Origin: CAIWHR01 sp963724975
Lineage (GTDB): Bacteria > Pseudomonadota > Gammaproteobacteria > Burkholderiales > Casimicrobiaceae
NCBI GenBank assembly: GCA_963724975.1
Contig: CAVRXB010000003.1
Coordinates: 496,001 to 560,000, forward strand
Direction: 5' to 3'
DNA length: 64,000 nucleotides
Shown here: piece after piece, positions 44,529 through 52,885 of the stretch
Layout of the letters: each line of letters opens with the position of its first letter
Position numbering within the stretch: position 1 is the first letter of the stretch
Position numbers and translations under genes: made by a program
Notes under the pieces: model-generated
The model's database searches: none
Seen by the model: only the letters and a program-made list of their open reading frames with translations
What the model was told of the DNA's origin: nothing

Positions 44529-44729
44529 CTACTTGGTCTGATAGACGTACGGTGGCTGCGGCACGCGGCCCTCGTCCATCTTCGCACGCAACGCGAGATC
44601 CTGCGGCTCCTTGTCCCACCAGATGGCTCGCCCCATTTTCTGGTCGACGACGACATCCGGCCTTTTTGCGAGCAGATCTCGAATGAAAGCCGTGTGCTCG
44701 GAGACGTAATGGCGCGAAGGAAGGAACAT
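44529..44729 (-). CDS. DUF3460 family small protein
   Basis: 66 residues. Family pattern: YVSEHTAFIRDLLAKRPDVV, then GRAIWWDKEPQDLALRAKMDEGRVPQPPYVYQ. DUF3460 proteins are restricted to betaproteobacteria and have no known role. The gene lies 12 bases downstream of the RNA methyltransferase on the same strand and may be co-transcribed with it. Confidence 0.85.
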   Translation of the reverse strand: MFLPSRHYVSEHTAFIRDLLAKRPDVVVDQKMGRAIWWDKEPQDLALRAKMDEGRVPQPPYVYQTK

Positions 44730-44741
44730 GGAGTCATTCTA

Positions 44742-45914
44742 TCACTGCGCCGCCACTGGTGTTGGCTTCGCTGCCCGCGGCGGCCGGCCCGCGACGATGT
44801 CGAAGCGAAACAGCCGGCATTCGATGTTGCCGTTCCAAAGCGGTGTGCGGCGCGACGGTTTAAGACCGAGCAGCTTTGCCAAACGCATGTCGCCGGTGAA
44901 AAAGAACGCGGCCCAGCCGGCGAAGTTGCGCTTCAATGCGTCGCCGAGCCGCGGGTAGAACGCAGCCAGCGCGTGCTCGTCGTGCAAGCGGACACCGTAG
45001 GGCGGATTGGCCAGCAGCACCCCAGCAGGGGCGGGCGCCTCACGCACGAGCAAGTCGGCCTGCTCGATCGCGAGCCATTCCGAGACTCCTGCCGCCGCCG
45101 CATTGCCGCGCGTGCGATCGAGGGCACGAGGGTCGAGATCGCTCGCGATAATCGCAGCGCCTTGCGCTCTACGCACGCGATCGCGCGCGCGTTGGCGAAT
45201 CCGCTGCCACGTAGGTCCGTCGAACCAGGCAAGCTTCTGGAAGCCGAACGTGCGGGTTAGCCCCGGCGCGCGGTCGGCGGCAAGCGCCGCCGCTTCGATC
45301 GCGATCGTCCCGCTGCCGCACATCGGGTCGAGGAACGGCGTACCCGGCGTCCAGCCGGAAAGCGCGATCAAGCCGGCGGCGAGATTTTCGCGCAGCGGTG
45401 CGGCGTCGGTATCGTGCCGCCATCCACGCTTGAACAGCGGCTCGCCCGAAGTGTCGAGATAGATCGTGCCTTCCCGTTCGGCAAGATAGGCGTGCACGCG
45501 CACATCCGGCCGCTGCTTGTCGACGGAGGGCCGTTTGCCGGTGTCATCGCGGAAACGGTCGCAGACCGCATCCTTTACCTTGAGCGTCGCGAATTCGAGA
45601 CTCGATAGCGGCGATGACGTGGCAGCGACATCGACGCGCAGCGTACGCTCGACCTTGAAGTGCTTTTTCCAATCGATGCCGCGCACCAGCGCGTAGAGCT
45701 CGCTCTCATCGCGCACGCGTCCGTGCGCCACCTGCCAGAGCAGGCGGCTCGCAAGGCGCGATTCGAGATTCACGTGGTAGGCAAGCTCGCGCGGACCCGA
45801 AAAGGCGACGCCACCTTCCGCGGGTGCGACGAACTGTGCGTTCTGTGCGCGCAGCTCGTTCGCGAGCGGCGCTTCGAGGCCGCGCGGGCAGGGCGCGAAA
45901 AAACGCTCGGTCAC
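44742..45914 (-). CDS. THUMP-domain class I SAM-dependent RNA methyltransferase (RlmL/RlmK N-terminal type)
   Basis: 390 residues from GTG 45914, whose start overlaps the permease stop as GTGA. The N-terminal ferredoxin-like region (VTERFFAPCPRGLEAPLANEL) and THUMP domain (about 60-165) bind RNA. The methyltransferase part has PFLDPMCGSGTIAIEAAA (motif I), IIASDLDPRALDRTRGNAA, and the NPPYGVRL catalytic motif typical of m2G/m6A methylases. This matches the m2G-forming half of RlmL (23S rRNA G2445). The C-terminal RlmK half found in E. coli is absent, as in many betaproteobacteria. Exact target inferred from family. Confidence 0.9.
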   Translation of the reverse strand: MTERFFAPCPRGLEAPLANELRAQNAQFVAPAEGGVAFSGPRELAYHVNLESRLASRLLWQVAHGRVRDESELYALVRGIDWKKHFKVERTLRVDVAATSSPLSSLEFATLKVKDAVCDRFRDDTGKRPSVDKQRPDVRVHAYLAEREGTIYLDTSGEPLFKRGWRHDTDAAPLRENLAAGLIALSGWTPGTPFLDPMCGSGTIAIEAAALAADRAPGLTRTFGFQKLAWFDGPTWQRIRQRARDRVRRAQGAAIIASDLDPRALDRTRGNAAAAGVSEWLAIEQADLLVREAPAPAGVLLANPPYGVRLHDEHALAAFYPRLGDALKRNFAGWAAFFFTGDMRLAKLLGLKPSRRTPLWNGNIECRLFRFDIVAGRPPRAAKPTPVAAQ

Positions 45915-46699
45915 CGCAACAGCCGCCGCCGCGTGAGCACCAGCGCGGCGTAATACGCGACGATTGCATAAGCGAGCAACACGGCGATGTGCAGCAGAAT
46001 GCCGGTCGGGATCGTACCCATCAGCAGCGGCCGCGCGAGGTCGATCGCGTGTTTCAACGGCAGGAAGCCGGCCACGACCTGCAGCGCCGGCGGCATCTGG
46101 TCCACCGGGAAGAACACTCCGGACAGCAGCAGCATCGGCGTCAGCACCAACGTGAAGAAGTAGGTGAAGAAATCGTACCCCGGCGCAAGTGAATTCATGA
46201 CCAGCCCGAACGCGCCAAAAGCGAGGCCGACCAGGAAACCGAGCGGAACGATCCATAGCGCGAGCCACGAGTGGCCGAAGCCCAGTCCCATGATGACGAG
46301 AAGGATCGCCGTCGTCGACACTACGGCTTTCGAGGCCGCCCAAATCCATTCGGCGAATACGACATCGTCGAGCGACAGCGGCGCATTGATGATCGCCTCC
46401 CACGTCTTTTGCATATGCATCCGCGAAAAAGCGGAATACATCGCCTCGAAGCTCGACGTGAACATCGCGCTCTGGCAGACCATGCCGGTGCCGATGAATG
46501 CAATGTACTTCATCCCGCCGACTTCGGGGATGAACGCGCCGATGCCGTAACCCAGCGCGAGCATGTAGAGCAGTGGATCGGCAATGTTGCCGAGCACGCT
46601 CGCTACCGCGAGCTTTTTCCAGACGAGCAGGTTGCGCCGCCACACGCCGGTCCAGCGGAGCGACATTTCGGGAAAACGCATGAGGGCGGTGGTGGTCAT
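45911..46699 (-). CDS. ABC-2 type transporter permease, NodJ family
   Basis: 262 residues, six membrane helices. Family traits: VWRRNLLVWKKLAVASVLGNIADPLLYMLALGYG, KYIAFIGTGMVCQSAMFTSSFE, and the C-terminal LSGVFFPVDQMPPALQVVAGFLPLKHAIDLARPL, the ABC-2 permease signature. No ATP-binding gene is adjacent. A NodI-type ATPase on the same strand lies at 59712-60641, about 13 kb upstream in transcription order, and is the likely partner. The cargo is unknown in non-rhizobial species; the name 'NodJ' reflects homology only. Confidence 0.88.
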   Translation of the reverse strand: MTTTALMRFPEMSLRWTGVWRRNLLVWKKLAVASVLGNIADPLLYMLALGYGIGAFIPEVGGMKYIAFIGTGMVCQSAMFTSSFEAMYSAFSRMHMQKTWEAIINAPLSLDDVVFAEWIWAASKAVVSTTAILLVIMGLGFGHSWLALWIVPLGFLVGLAFGAFGLVMNSLAPGYDFFTYFFTLVLTPMLLLSGVFFPVDQMPPALQVVAGFLPLKHAIDLARPLLMGTIPTGILLHIAVLLAYAIVAYYAALVLTRRRLLR

Positions 46700-46750
46700 G
46701 GTCTTGTGTGATGCGGAGAAACCCGAAGTGTACCGAAACCGGCAGTCGCG

Positions 46751-47680
46751 TCAGTAACCTCGGGTGCGGTCGACGCGGTTGATAAGCGTGAGTCCGTTGC
46801 GGGCGCGGCGGAGGTTCTCTACGAACAACGCAGCCGCGACCTCCGCGCGCGGCTCCGCGGCGACGTGGGGCGTGCAAAGGATTTTCGGATGCCGCCACAA
46901 AGGACTGTCGGCGGGCAACGGCTCCGTTTCGAACACGTCGAGCGTCGCGCCGGCGATATGCCCCGCATCGACCGCCGCGACGAGATCGGCTTCCCGAAGC
47001 ACGCGGCCACGCGACACGTTGATCAGATGGGCACCGCGCGGCAGGCGGCCCAACGCCTCCGCATCGAGGAGCCCGTGCGTAGAGTCGGTGAGCGGCAACG
47101 CGCAGACTAGAATTCTGGTGCGAGCAAGAAAGGCCGCTAGCGCCTCGGGACCCGCGAATGACGCCGCTCCGTCGATCGCTCGCGCAGTTCGTGTCCAGAC
47201 CGAAACCGGAAAGCCGAGACGCGACATCACGTCGACGATCGGCGCGCCTATCGAGCCGAAGCCCATGACGCCCACCGGAAAATCCGTTTCCAACGCCGGC
47301 GGCGGCCGACTCCAGCGCGTTTCACGCTGCTGGGCTTCGAGTCGCGGCAGCTCGCGAAAGTGCCGCAACGCCATCAATGCGACGTACTGTGCCATGCGCG
47401 CGCCTTGCTGCGGATCGGTCGCACGCACAATCGGCACGTGCGCCGGCAGGTCCGGCGTCGCGAGCAGATCATCGGCGCCCGCTCCGGCGCAGGCGATGAA
47501 GCGCAGCGCCACGAAGCGCGATGCGATACCGGCCGTCAGCCGAAACGCGAGGATGGCTTCGATTTCATCGGGCGGAGCCGACGCTGGATCGGTATAGATC
47601 CGCTCGTCGGGCGCGGCGGCGCGCAATGCAGCGAGCTGCCGTTCGACGAACGCGGAGGTCGGCAACACTAGGACGGGCAT
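46751..47680 (-). CDS. D-2-hydroxyacid dehydrogenase (GhrA-like glyoxylate/hydroxypyruvate reductase)
   Basis: 309 residues. The NAD(P)-binding domain has VGVMGFGSIGAPIVDVMSRLGF (GxGxxG), then VCALPLTDSTHGLLDAEAL and LINVSRGRVLREADLV (substrate/cofactor Arg). The catalytic His is in LCTPHVAAEP. The length and domain order match the GhrA group, which reduces glyoxylate or hydroxypyruvate with NADPH. It lies alone, 52 bases from the permease. The substrate is uncertain. Confidence 0.87.
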   Translation of the reverse strand: MPVLVLPTSAFVERQLAALRAAAPDERIYTDPASAPPDEIEAILAFRLTAGIASRFVALRFIACAGAGADDLLATPDLPAHVPIVRATDPQQGARMAQYVALMALRHFRELPRLEAQQRETRWSRPPPALETDFPVGVMGFGSIGAPIVDVMSRLGFPVSVWTRTARAIDGAASFAGPEALAAFLARTRILVCALPLTDSTHGLLDAEALGRLPRGAHLINVSRGRVLREADLVAAVDAGHIAGATLDVFETEPLPADSPLWRHPKILCTPHVAAEPRAEVAAALFVENLRRARNGLTLINRVDRTRGY

Positions 47681-47882
47681 GGCAGTAAGTTCAGCGCTTG
47701 AGCGGGTTCGCGGCGAGATGGTAACCTGAGGCGATGCGCTATTTTGTGAAAAGGCTCGCGGACGCCATTTTCTGCGCGCTGATATTCATCGCGCCAATTT
47801 CTGCCGCACGACCGGCCTATCTCACCCCGGGGACTCCGGCGCAAGGGTGGATTGACACCAACATGAGTGCAAGCCGCGAATT

Positions 47883-47909
47883 GTTCCCCTCGGGGGCAGC
47901 GCAGAGGCC
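47883..47909. repeat. GC-rich extragenic repeat, partial copy A
   Basis: GTTCCCCTCGGGGGCAGCGC followed by AGAGGCC. The reverse complement of copy B (50935-50981) reads GCTCCCCCACTGGGGGCAGC then GCAGCGGCC, so the two share the C5/G5 dyad and the GGGGGCAGCGCAG core. Lies just before the TPR-like gene. Confidence 0.5.
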
Positions 47910-47932
47910 AATCGATCAATGAGGCTGTCAGC

Positions 47933-48808
47933 ATGGATACACCAACGAAGTTCGATGCGTTTCTCGAGCAAGCGTGGGCCGATCACGGCGATCATGCGGA
48001 CGAGGTCGCACGACGGCTCGAACAGGGCTATGAGCTGATCGAGACACCGGCGCAAATTGCGCCGTTCGCACGGATCCTCGCGCATGTCGACGGCGAGCAT
48101 CTCGCGCACTGGGCGGAGGGCGTGGTGCGCCTCGAACGGCTGCGCATGCACCCGCATTGGCGCGATGACAGCGACGCGCCGGCGATCGTCCGCCGCCTGG
48201 TCGCCGCGATGCACTTTGCAAACGGCGCAGATTCAGTGGCTGGATTGACTGTGGCGGACCGCGCGCACGCGCACGCCGTTGTCGCCGCCGCGATGGCGGC
48301 ACAACGACGCACGCCCGACGCCATTCGTCATTACCGGGCCTCGCTCGCCGCCGCAGCATCCGGGCTCCCCGAGAGCGATCCTGCGATCCGTGCGCTTGCC
48401 GTGACGTCGAACAATCTCGCATCGACATTGGAGGAAATGCCGTCGCGCAGCGGCGAGGAGACCGCGGTCATGCTCGATGCGGCGCGCGCGGCGCGTGAAT
48501 ACTGGGGGCGCGCCGGCGGCTGGGTCGAAAGCGAGCGCGCGGAGTACATGCTCGCGAAGTGCCATCTGGCGGCAGGCGATGCAAAGGGCGCGCTCGACCA
48601 CGCGGACCAATGCGCAGTGATCTGCGAGGCCAATAATGCGGATGCGTTCGAGCGGTTTTTTGCGCTCAGCATGCGTGCGCTCGCCCATCGCGCTCTCGGC
48701 GCGGCTCCCCGATTTGCCGAAGCCAGGACCGCGGCGCTCGACTGCTACACAACGCTCGCGGCCGACGACAGGCGCTGGTGCGAGTCGACGCTGAAGCTCA
48801 TCGGCTGA
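47933..48808 (+). CDS. TPR-like hypothetical protein
   Basis: 291 residues, all-alpha, no signal peptide. Helical pairs resemble tetratricopeptide units: AHAHAVVAAAMAAQRRTPDAIRHYRASLAAA (about 105-140), then LAVTSNNLASTLEE, RAEYMLAKCHLAAGDAKGALDHADQC, and FALSMRALAHRALGA near the C-terminus. Similar proteins sit near metabolic operons in betaproteobacteria as scaffolds or unassigned. ATG 47933 follows the extragenic repeat by 24 bases; the amidohydrolase gene follows 10 bases downstream. Function unknown. Confidence 0.75.
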   Translation: MDTPTKFDAFLEQAWADHGDHADEVARRLEQGYELIETPAQIAPFARILAHVDGEHLAHWAEGVVRLERLRMHPHWRDDSDAPAIVRRLVAAMHFANGADSVAGLTVADRAHAHAVVAAAMAAQRRTPDAIRHYRASLAAAASGLPESDPAIRALAVTSNNLASTLEEMPSRSGEETAVMLDAARAAREYWGRAGGWVESERAEYMLAKCHLAAGDAKGALDHADQCAVICEANNADAFERFFALSMRALAHRALGAAPRFAEARTAALDCYTTLAADDRRWCESTLKLIG

Positions 48809-48818
48809 TCGCGCAGCC

Positions 48819-49805
48819 ATGAGTTCCGTCATCGATGTGCATACCCATTGCCTCACCGAGGCTTGGTTCAAGCTTCTGCAAGAACACGGCGGACCGCGCT
48901 ACACGGTCAAGGCGGTCACCGGCGGCCTGCGCGCGATCCATCTCGACGGCGCACCGTTCATGACGCCGGTGCCCCCGATGTTCGACTACGATCTGCGGCT
49001 GCGAACGATGAACGAACATGGAGTCGATATCGGCGTCGTGTCGCTCACGTGCCCGAACTGTTACTGGGGCGGGCCCGACATCAGCCTGCGGGCCGCGCAG
49101 ATCATGAACGACGACATGTCCGCGGCGCGCACCGCGCATCCGGATCGCCTCCGCTGGTTCGCGTCCATCCCGTGGCAGTATCCGGAGCGGGCGCTGCCCG
49201 AGCTCGACCGCGCCGTGGCCGCGGGAGCGTCCGGCGTGATGGTACTCGCGAATATCGGCGGGCAGCCGTTGACCGATCCGACCTTCGCGCCGATCTGGGC
49301 AGCAATCGACGCCAAAGCGTTGCCGGTACTCGTGCATCCGACGGCGCCGCCCGGCGTCGGTGAAATGGACATGCAGCGCTTTCAGCTGACGGCGTCACTC
49401 GGCTTCACGTTCGACACCTCGCTCGCGATCGCACGGATGATCTATGACGGCTTCTTCGATCGTTACGCGAAGCTCAAGATCATCGCCGCGCACGGTGGCG
49501 GCGCGCTGCCGTATCTCATCTCGCGGATGGACCAGTGCTACGACAACATTCCCGCCTGTCGCGAGAAACTCGCCGTGCGCCCTTCGCAGGTCGTGCCGCG
49601 GATCTACGCGGATGCGGTCGTGTTCGCTCCCGAAGTACTCGAGCTCTGCCTCAAGGTGTTCGGCGCCGACAACGTGATGTACGGTTCCGATTATCCGCAC
49701 ACGATCGGCGACCTGCCGGGATGCTTGCGCCGCGTCAATGCGCTGCCTGTTGTCGCGCGCGACAAAGTGCGCGGGCGGACGGCGCAACGGATTTTCGGGT
49801 TCTGA
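48819..49805 (+). CDS. Amidohydrolase family protein (ACMSD/gamma-resorcylate-decarboxylase-like)
   Basis: 328 residues, a TIM-barrel metal hydrolase. The first strand has VIDVHTHCLTEAW (HxH metal site); further ligands are VLVHPTAPP, KIIAAHGGGALPYLISRMDQ, and the last-strand Asp in MYGSDYPHTIGDL. The arrangement matches aminocarboxymuconate-semialdehyde decarboxylase (ACMSD) and relatives, which are decarboxylases or hydrolases of aromatic breakdown products. No other tryptophan or aromatic-pathway genes are near, so the substrate is open. It starts 10 bases after the TPR-like gene, suggesting an operon. Confidence 0.87.
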   Translation: MSSVIDVHTHCLTEAWFKLLQEHGGPRYTVKAVTGGLRAIHLDGAPFMTPVPPMFDYDLRLRTMNEHGVDIGVVSLTCPNCYWGGPDISLRAAQIMNDDMSAARTAHPDRLRWFASIPWQYPERALPELDRAVAAGASGVMVLANIGGQPLTDPTFAPIWAAIDAKALPVLVHPTAPPGVGEMDMQRFQLTASLGFTFDTSLAIARMIYDGFFDRYAKLKIIAAHGGGALPYLISRMDQCYDNIPACREKLAVRPSQVVPRIYADAVVFAPEVLELCLKVFGADNVMYGSDYPHTIGDLPGCLRRVNALPVVARDKVRGRTAQRIFGF

Positions 49806-49859
49806 AGCCCGCGTACGTTGCGTGTAAAGTCGTATCTCCGCGCGTTCTACTGCGACCCT

Positions 49860-50912
49860 ATGAATCCAGACAAGCTCAGGGCTCTGCGCGGCAAATATGC
49901 GAGCGCCAAGGGCGGGGACATTTTCGACCCGGCCTTCGCCGCGGTCGCCGCGACCGTCTTCGTCGATTCCGATCAGCGCAAATGGCCGTTCGCCGGCGTT
50001 GCAACCTTTCTCGGCGCACCGATGGCTGCTCCGGAGAGCGGAGCCGGCGAATTCGGCGACATCGACGTTGCGCTGGTCGGCGTGCCAATGGACCTCGGCG
50101 TCACCAACCGTGCTGGCGCGCGACTCGGCCCGCGCGCGGTGCGCGGAGTGGAGCGCATCGGGCCTTACGAGCATGTGCTGAAAATGGCGCCACTGGGCAT
50201 GTTGAAGGTCGCCGATATTGGCGACGTGCCGATGCGGAGCCGGTTTTCGCTCGAGCAGTGCATGGCCGACATCGAAGCGTTCTTCCGTCGGCTGCGCGCC
50301 GCGAACGTGATCGCGCTCGCGGTGGGCGGCGACCACTCGATCACCTATCCGATCCTGAAAGCGCTGGGAGAACGGCAACCCGTCGGCATGGTGCACATCG
50401 ACGCCCACTGCGATTCTGCCGGTGAATTCGAAGGATCCAAGTTCCACCACGGCGGCCCGTTCCGCCAGGCGGTCCTCGATGGCGTGCTCGATCCCGAGCG
50501 CTCGATCCAGATAGGCATCCGTGGCGGTGCTTCGTTTCTGTGGGAATTCTCATACGAATCGGGAATGACCGTGCTGCATGCAGAAGAGGTGGTCGAGATG
50601 GGCATCGCAGCCGTCGTCGCGAAGGCACGCGCCGTCGCCGGCGACGGCCCGACCTACGTGACGTTCGATGTCGACGGCATCGACCCCGCCTTCGCGCCGG
50701 GCACCGGCACGCCGGAAGTCGGTGGGCTCACGCCGCGCGAGGCGCTCGCGATTCTGCGCGGCCTCGCCGGACTCGACATCGTCGGCGGCGACGTCGTCGA
50801 AGTGGCGCCGCAATACGACGCCACGACGATCACCGCGCAGGTCGGCGCGCAGATGCTCTTCACCGAGCTTTGCCTGATTGCTGCCAATCCGAAACGGCGC
50901 AGGCGGATCTGA
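49860..50912 (+). CDS. Ureohydrolase (agmatinase / guanidino-acid hydrolase family)
   Basis: 350 residues. The binuclear manganese site is seen as AVGGDHSITYP (GGDHS), MVHIDAHCDSAGEF (DAHxD), and FDVDGIDPAFAPGTGTPE (D-x-D-x3-DP). The segment KFHHGGPFRQAVLDGVL is characteristic of the agmatinase side of the family. It releases urea from agmatine or a guanidino acid. An N-terminal extension of about 60 residues precedes DIDVALVGVPMDLGVTNRAGARLGP. The nearby polyamine-type ABC transporter and omega-aminotransferase support a guanidino/polyamine breakdown role. Substrate not certain. Confidence 0.88.
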   Translation: MNPDKLRALRGKYASAKGGDIFDPAFAAVAATVFVDSDQRKWPFAGVATFLGAPMAAPESGAGEFGDIDVALVGVPMDLGVTNRAGARLGPRAVRGVERIGPYEHVLKMAPLGMLKVADIGDVPMRSRFSLEQCMADIEAFFRRLRAANVIALAVGGDHSITYPILKALGERQPVGMVHIDAHCDSAGEFEGSKFHHGGPFRQAVLDGVLDPERSIQIGIRGGASFLWEFSYESGMTVLHAEEVVEMGIAAVVAKARAVAGDGPTYVTFDVDGIDPAFAPGTGTPEVGGLTPREALAILRGLAGLDIVGGDVVEVAPQYDATTITAQVGAQMLFTELCLIAANPKRRRRI

Positions 50913-50934
50913 GAATTAATGGACCCCCACGCTT

Positions 50935-50981
50935 GCGGCCGAGAAAACTTCGGCCGCTGCGCTGCCCCCAGTGGGGGAGCT
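50935..50981. repeat. GC-rich extragenic repeat, copy B (two hairpins)
   Basis: First hairpin: GCGGCCGA (50935-50942) with TCGGCCGC (50950-50957). Second: CCCCCA and TGGGGG (about 50965-50977), flanked by GCT and AGC. Further GC-rich sequence (ATTCGCGCCTTGGGGCGG) continues to about 51000. It lies between the ureohydrolase stop and the converging MFS gene, where it could terminate both. It shares its core with copy A at 47883. Confidence 0.6.
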
Positions 50982-51041
50982 ATTCGCGCCTTGGGGCGGC
51001 CCTGCGGCGCTCATTAGAAACTGCGGTGCTTGGTCGACCTG

Positions 51042-52262
51042 TCAGACCGATGCAGCCGACGGACGTCGGGCGGTCGCCAGCAATATCCCCACGAAAACGA
51101 TAATTCCAAGCACGCCAATCGCAGCTTCGATGTTGAGCAGCCCGGCGGCACTCCACCGTTCGTACGCCCAACCGTCGATCACCGTCATGTAGGCAATGGG
51201 CATATTCGAGAGCGATGCAAATACGTTGTATTTCGTGGCAGCGGCGCCGAGTCCCATCGCTTCCAGCACCACGGCCGTGAAGCCCGCGTAGGTGAGCCCC
51301 TGGATGAAGGCATAGATCAGCGTGAAGACGATGTACATCGACTCGGTGCGCGGCGCGAGCGCCATCGCGGCCGCGCTTATCGCCATCAGGAAGCCGTACA
51401 GCGCGTAGGCGGTCTTGCGATCCATGCGATCGCTACCGTACCCTCCGGCAAGACAGCCTATCGCCGAGACGATGCCACCGAATACTCCCGTCACGAGCGC
51501 CACTGTTCCCGCGGTCGCGTGCCAGTCGTCGGCCACGGCGGCCCATAGATTCGACGCGGCGCCGGACCCGATCGGGAGAAAGCAGATAAGGAGCGCCAGA
51601 AAGCCTGCACGCGATCGCGCGACCTGCCAGAGATCCTTCAGCACGTCGACCATCATGCGGCCGTAGTGCCCGCTGCGACCAAACGGCGGCGGCTCCGGCA
51701 CGAACCAAAGCGCCGCGATGCAAAGTGCACAAGCCACGGCGAGCGCGGCACCCGCCATCCATGGGTCAGGCAACGTCTCGGCGAGCCACAGACCCGCGCC
51801 GCCGCCGAGCCCGTTGCCCCCTAGATTGCCGGCCTGGAACCAGCCACTCGCTCGCCCTCGCTGGTCCGGCGGTGTGTTGTAAACCAAGAGACTCTCGGCT
51901 GACATCGCGAGAAACGTCGATGCCGTGCTCGCCACGAGCACCGCGACGTACAGGAGCGGCAGCGACTTCGCATCGGACGGCACGACACCCATCGCAAGAA
52001 TCCCGAGCGCGGTGACGATCCCGGCGAGCGCATACCAGCGCTTGCGCGACCACGCGATATCAGTGATCGGCGCCCAAAGGAACTTCCACGTTTGCGGAAT
52101 GAGGTTGAACGCGACGAGCGCCGCGACTTCTCCCACGCTCACGCCCGCTTGCGTCAATTGATAGCCAAGCGCCACCGTGAGATATCCACCCATCGCGCCG
52201 AAAGGGGTGATCAGGAATAGATAGACGATCGGGTGCGCGGGTCGTACGGGGTGTGGGGTCAT
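51042..52262 (-). CDS. Major facilitator superfamily transporter (AmpG-like)
   Basis: 406 residues with about twelve membrane helices from ATG 52262. Features: FGAMGGYLTVALGYQLTQ in TM1-2, DIAWSRKRWYALAGIV (the loop 2-3 motif, where AmpG-like carriers have DRxWxxRRxW), then GNLGGNGLGGGAGLWLAE, and GGYGSDRMDRKTAYALYG in loop 8-9. Resemblance is to the AmpG/peptide-acetyl-CoA type of MFS. AmpG imports muropeptides; given the amgK-murU recycling genes elsewhere in the window that is possible, but the link is only circumstantial. It converges on the ureohydrolase and is divergent from the SnoaL-like gene. Confidence 0.82.
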   Translation of the reverse strand: MTPHPVRPAHPIVYLFLITPFGAMGGYLTVALGYQLTQAGVSVGEVAALVAFNLIPQTWKFLWAPITDIAWSRKRWYALAGIVTALGILAMGVVPSDAKSLPLLYVAVLVASTASTFLAMSAESLLVYNTPPDQRGRASGWFQAGNLGGNGLGGGAGLWLAETLPDPWMAGAALAVACALCIAALWFVPEPPPFGRSGHYGRMMVDVLKDLWQVARSRAGFLALLICFLPIGSGAASNLWAAVADDWHATAGTVALVTGVFGGIVSAIGCLAGGYGSDRMDRKTAYALYGFLMAISAAAMALAPRTESMYIVFTLIYAFIQGLTYAGFTAVVLEAMGLGAAATKYNVFASLSNMPIAYMTVIDGWAYERWSAAGLLNIEAAIGVLGIIVFVGILLATARRPSAASV

Positions 52263-52433
52263 CGGATCAGCGTGGCGAGAGGGGATCGCGGAGGACCGCG
52301 TCGAAGCGCCGGCGCCGCCGGTACGCGTGGCCGAACGATACACACATTCAGTGCGTATGTATTGGTGTGTGTTGGTCGGTTCACTCGACCGCGTTTTCTT
52401 GACCCTCCAGGGCCAACGGCGTAGCGTCGTGAA

Positions 52434-52874
52434 ATGCGCTTTCATCTGCGCGGGATTCTTGTACTCCTTGCCGTTGCCGTCATCGCGGCGACGAATCCCG
52501 CCTCGGCGGAACCGAATGACGAAGTCCGGAGCACCTTTACGCGCTTCATCGACGCGCAGAACGCGCATGACTTGAAGGATGTCGGCAAGCTTCTGGCCGA
52601 TTCGCCGGATTTCCTGTGGATCTCGCAAGGACACGTCGTACGAAAACGCGACGCGGCGCTCGAGCACTTCCGGAGTCTGTTCAAAGGCAAATGGCGCATC
52701 GATCCCGACTGGTCGACCTTTGAAATCGTGGGACTCGATATCTCCACAATGGAAGTCTTCGTGCAAGTCAGGACGTCGGGTGACACGTCAGCCGGCAACG
52801 CGCAGATGAGCGTGATCTTGGTCAACACCGCGCAAGGCTGGCGGGTGCAGAACATCTTCGTCAGCAGCGGGTGA
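52434..52874 (+). CDS. Exported SnoaL/NTF2-like domain protein
   Basis: 146 residues with a signal peptide (GILVLLAVAVIAATNPASA). The mature protein is one NTF2-like domain (DUF4440/SnoaL type): FTRFIDAQNAHDLKDVGKLLADSPDFLWIS, KRDAALEHFRSLFKGKW, MEVFVQVRTSGDTSAG, and WRVQNIFVSSG. Such domains form dimers with a pocket, some enzymatic and many of unknown role. It converges on the potC stop, leaving 11 bases. No function assigned. Confidence 0.82.
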   Translation: MRFHLRGILVLLAVAVIAATNPASAEPNDEVRSTFTRFIDAQNAHDLKDVGKLLADSPDFLWISQGHVVRKRDAALEHFRSLFKGKWRIDPDWSTFEIVGLDISTMEVFVQVRTSGDTSAGNAQMSVILVNTAQGWRVQNIFVSSG

Positions 52875-52885
52875 TCTCCCCCGCG

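Noticed and set aside
47734..47922. 62-codon frame with an apparent signal peptide (RLADAIFCALIFIAPISA)
   Set aside because: Its 3' part runs through extragenic repeat copy A and ends next to the start of the TPR-like gene; no ribosome site and no recognisable family. Most likely non-coding.
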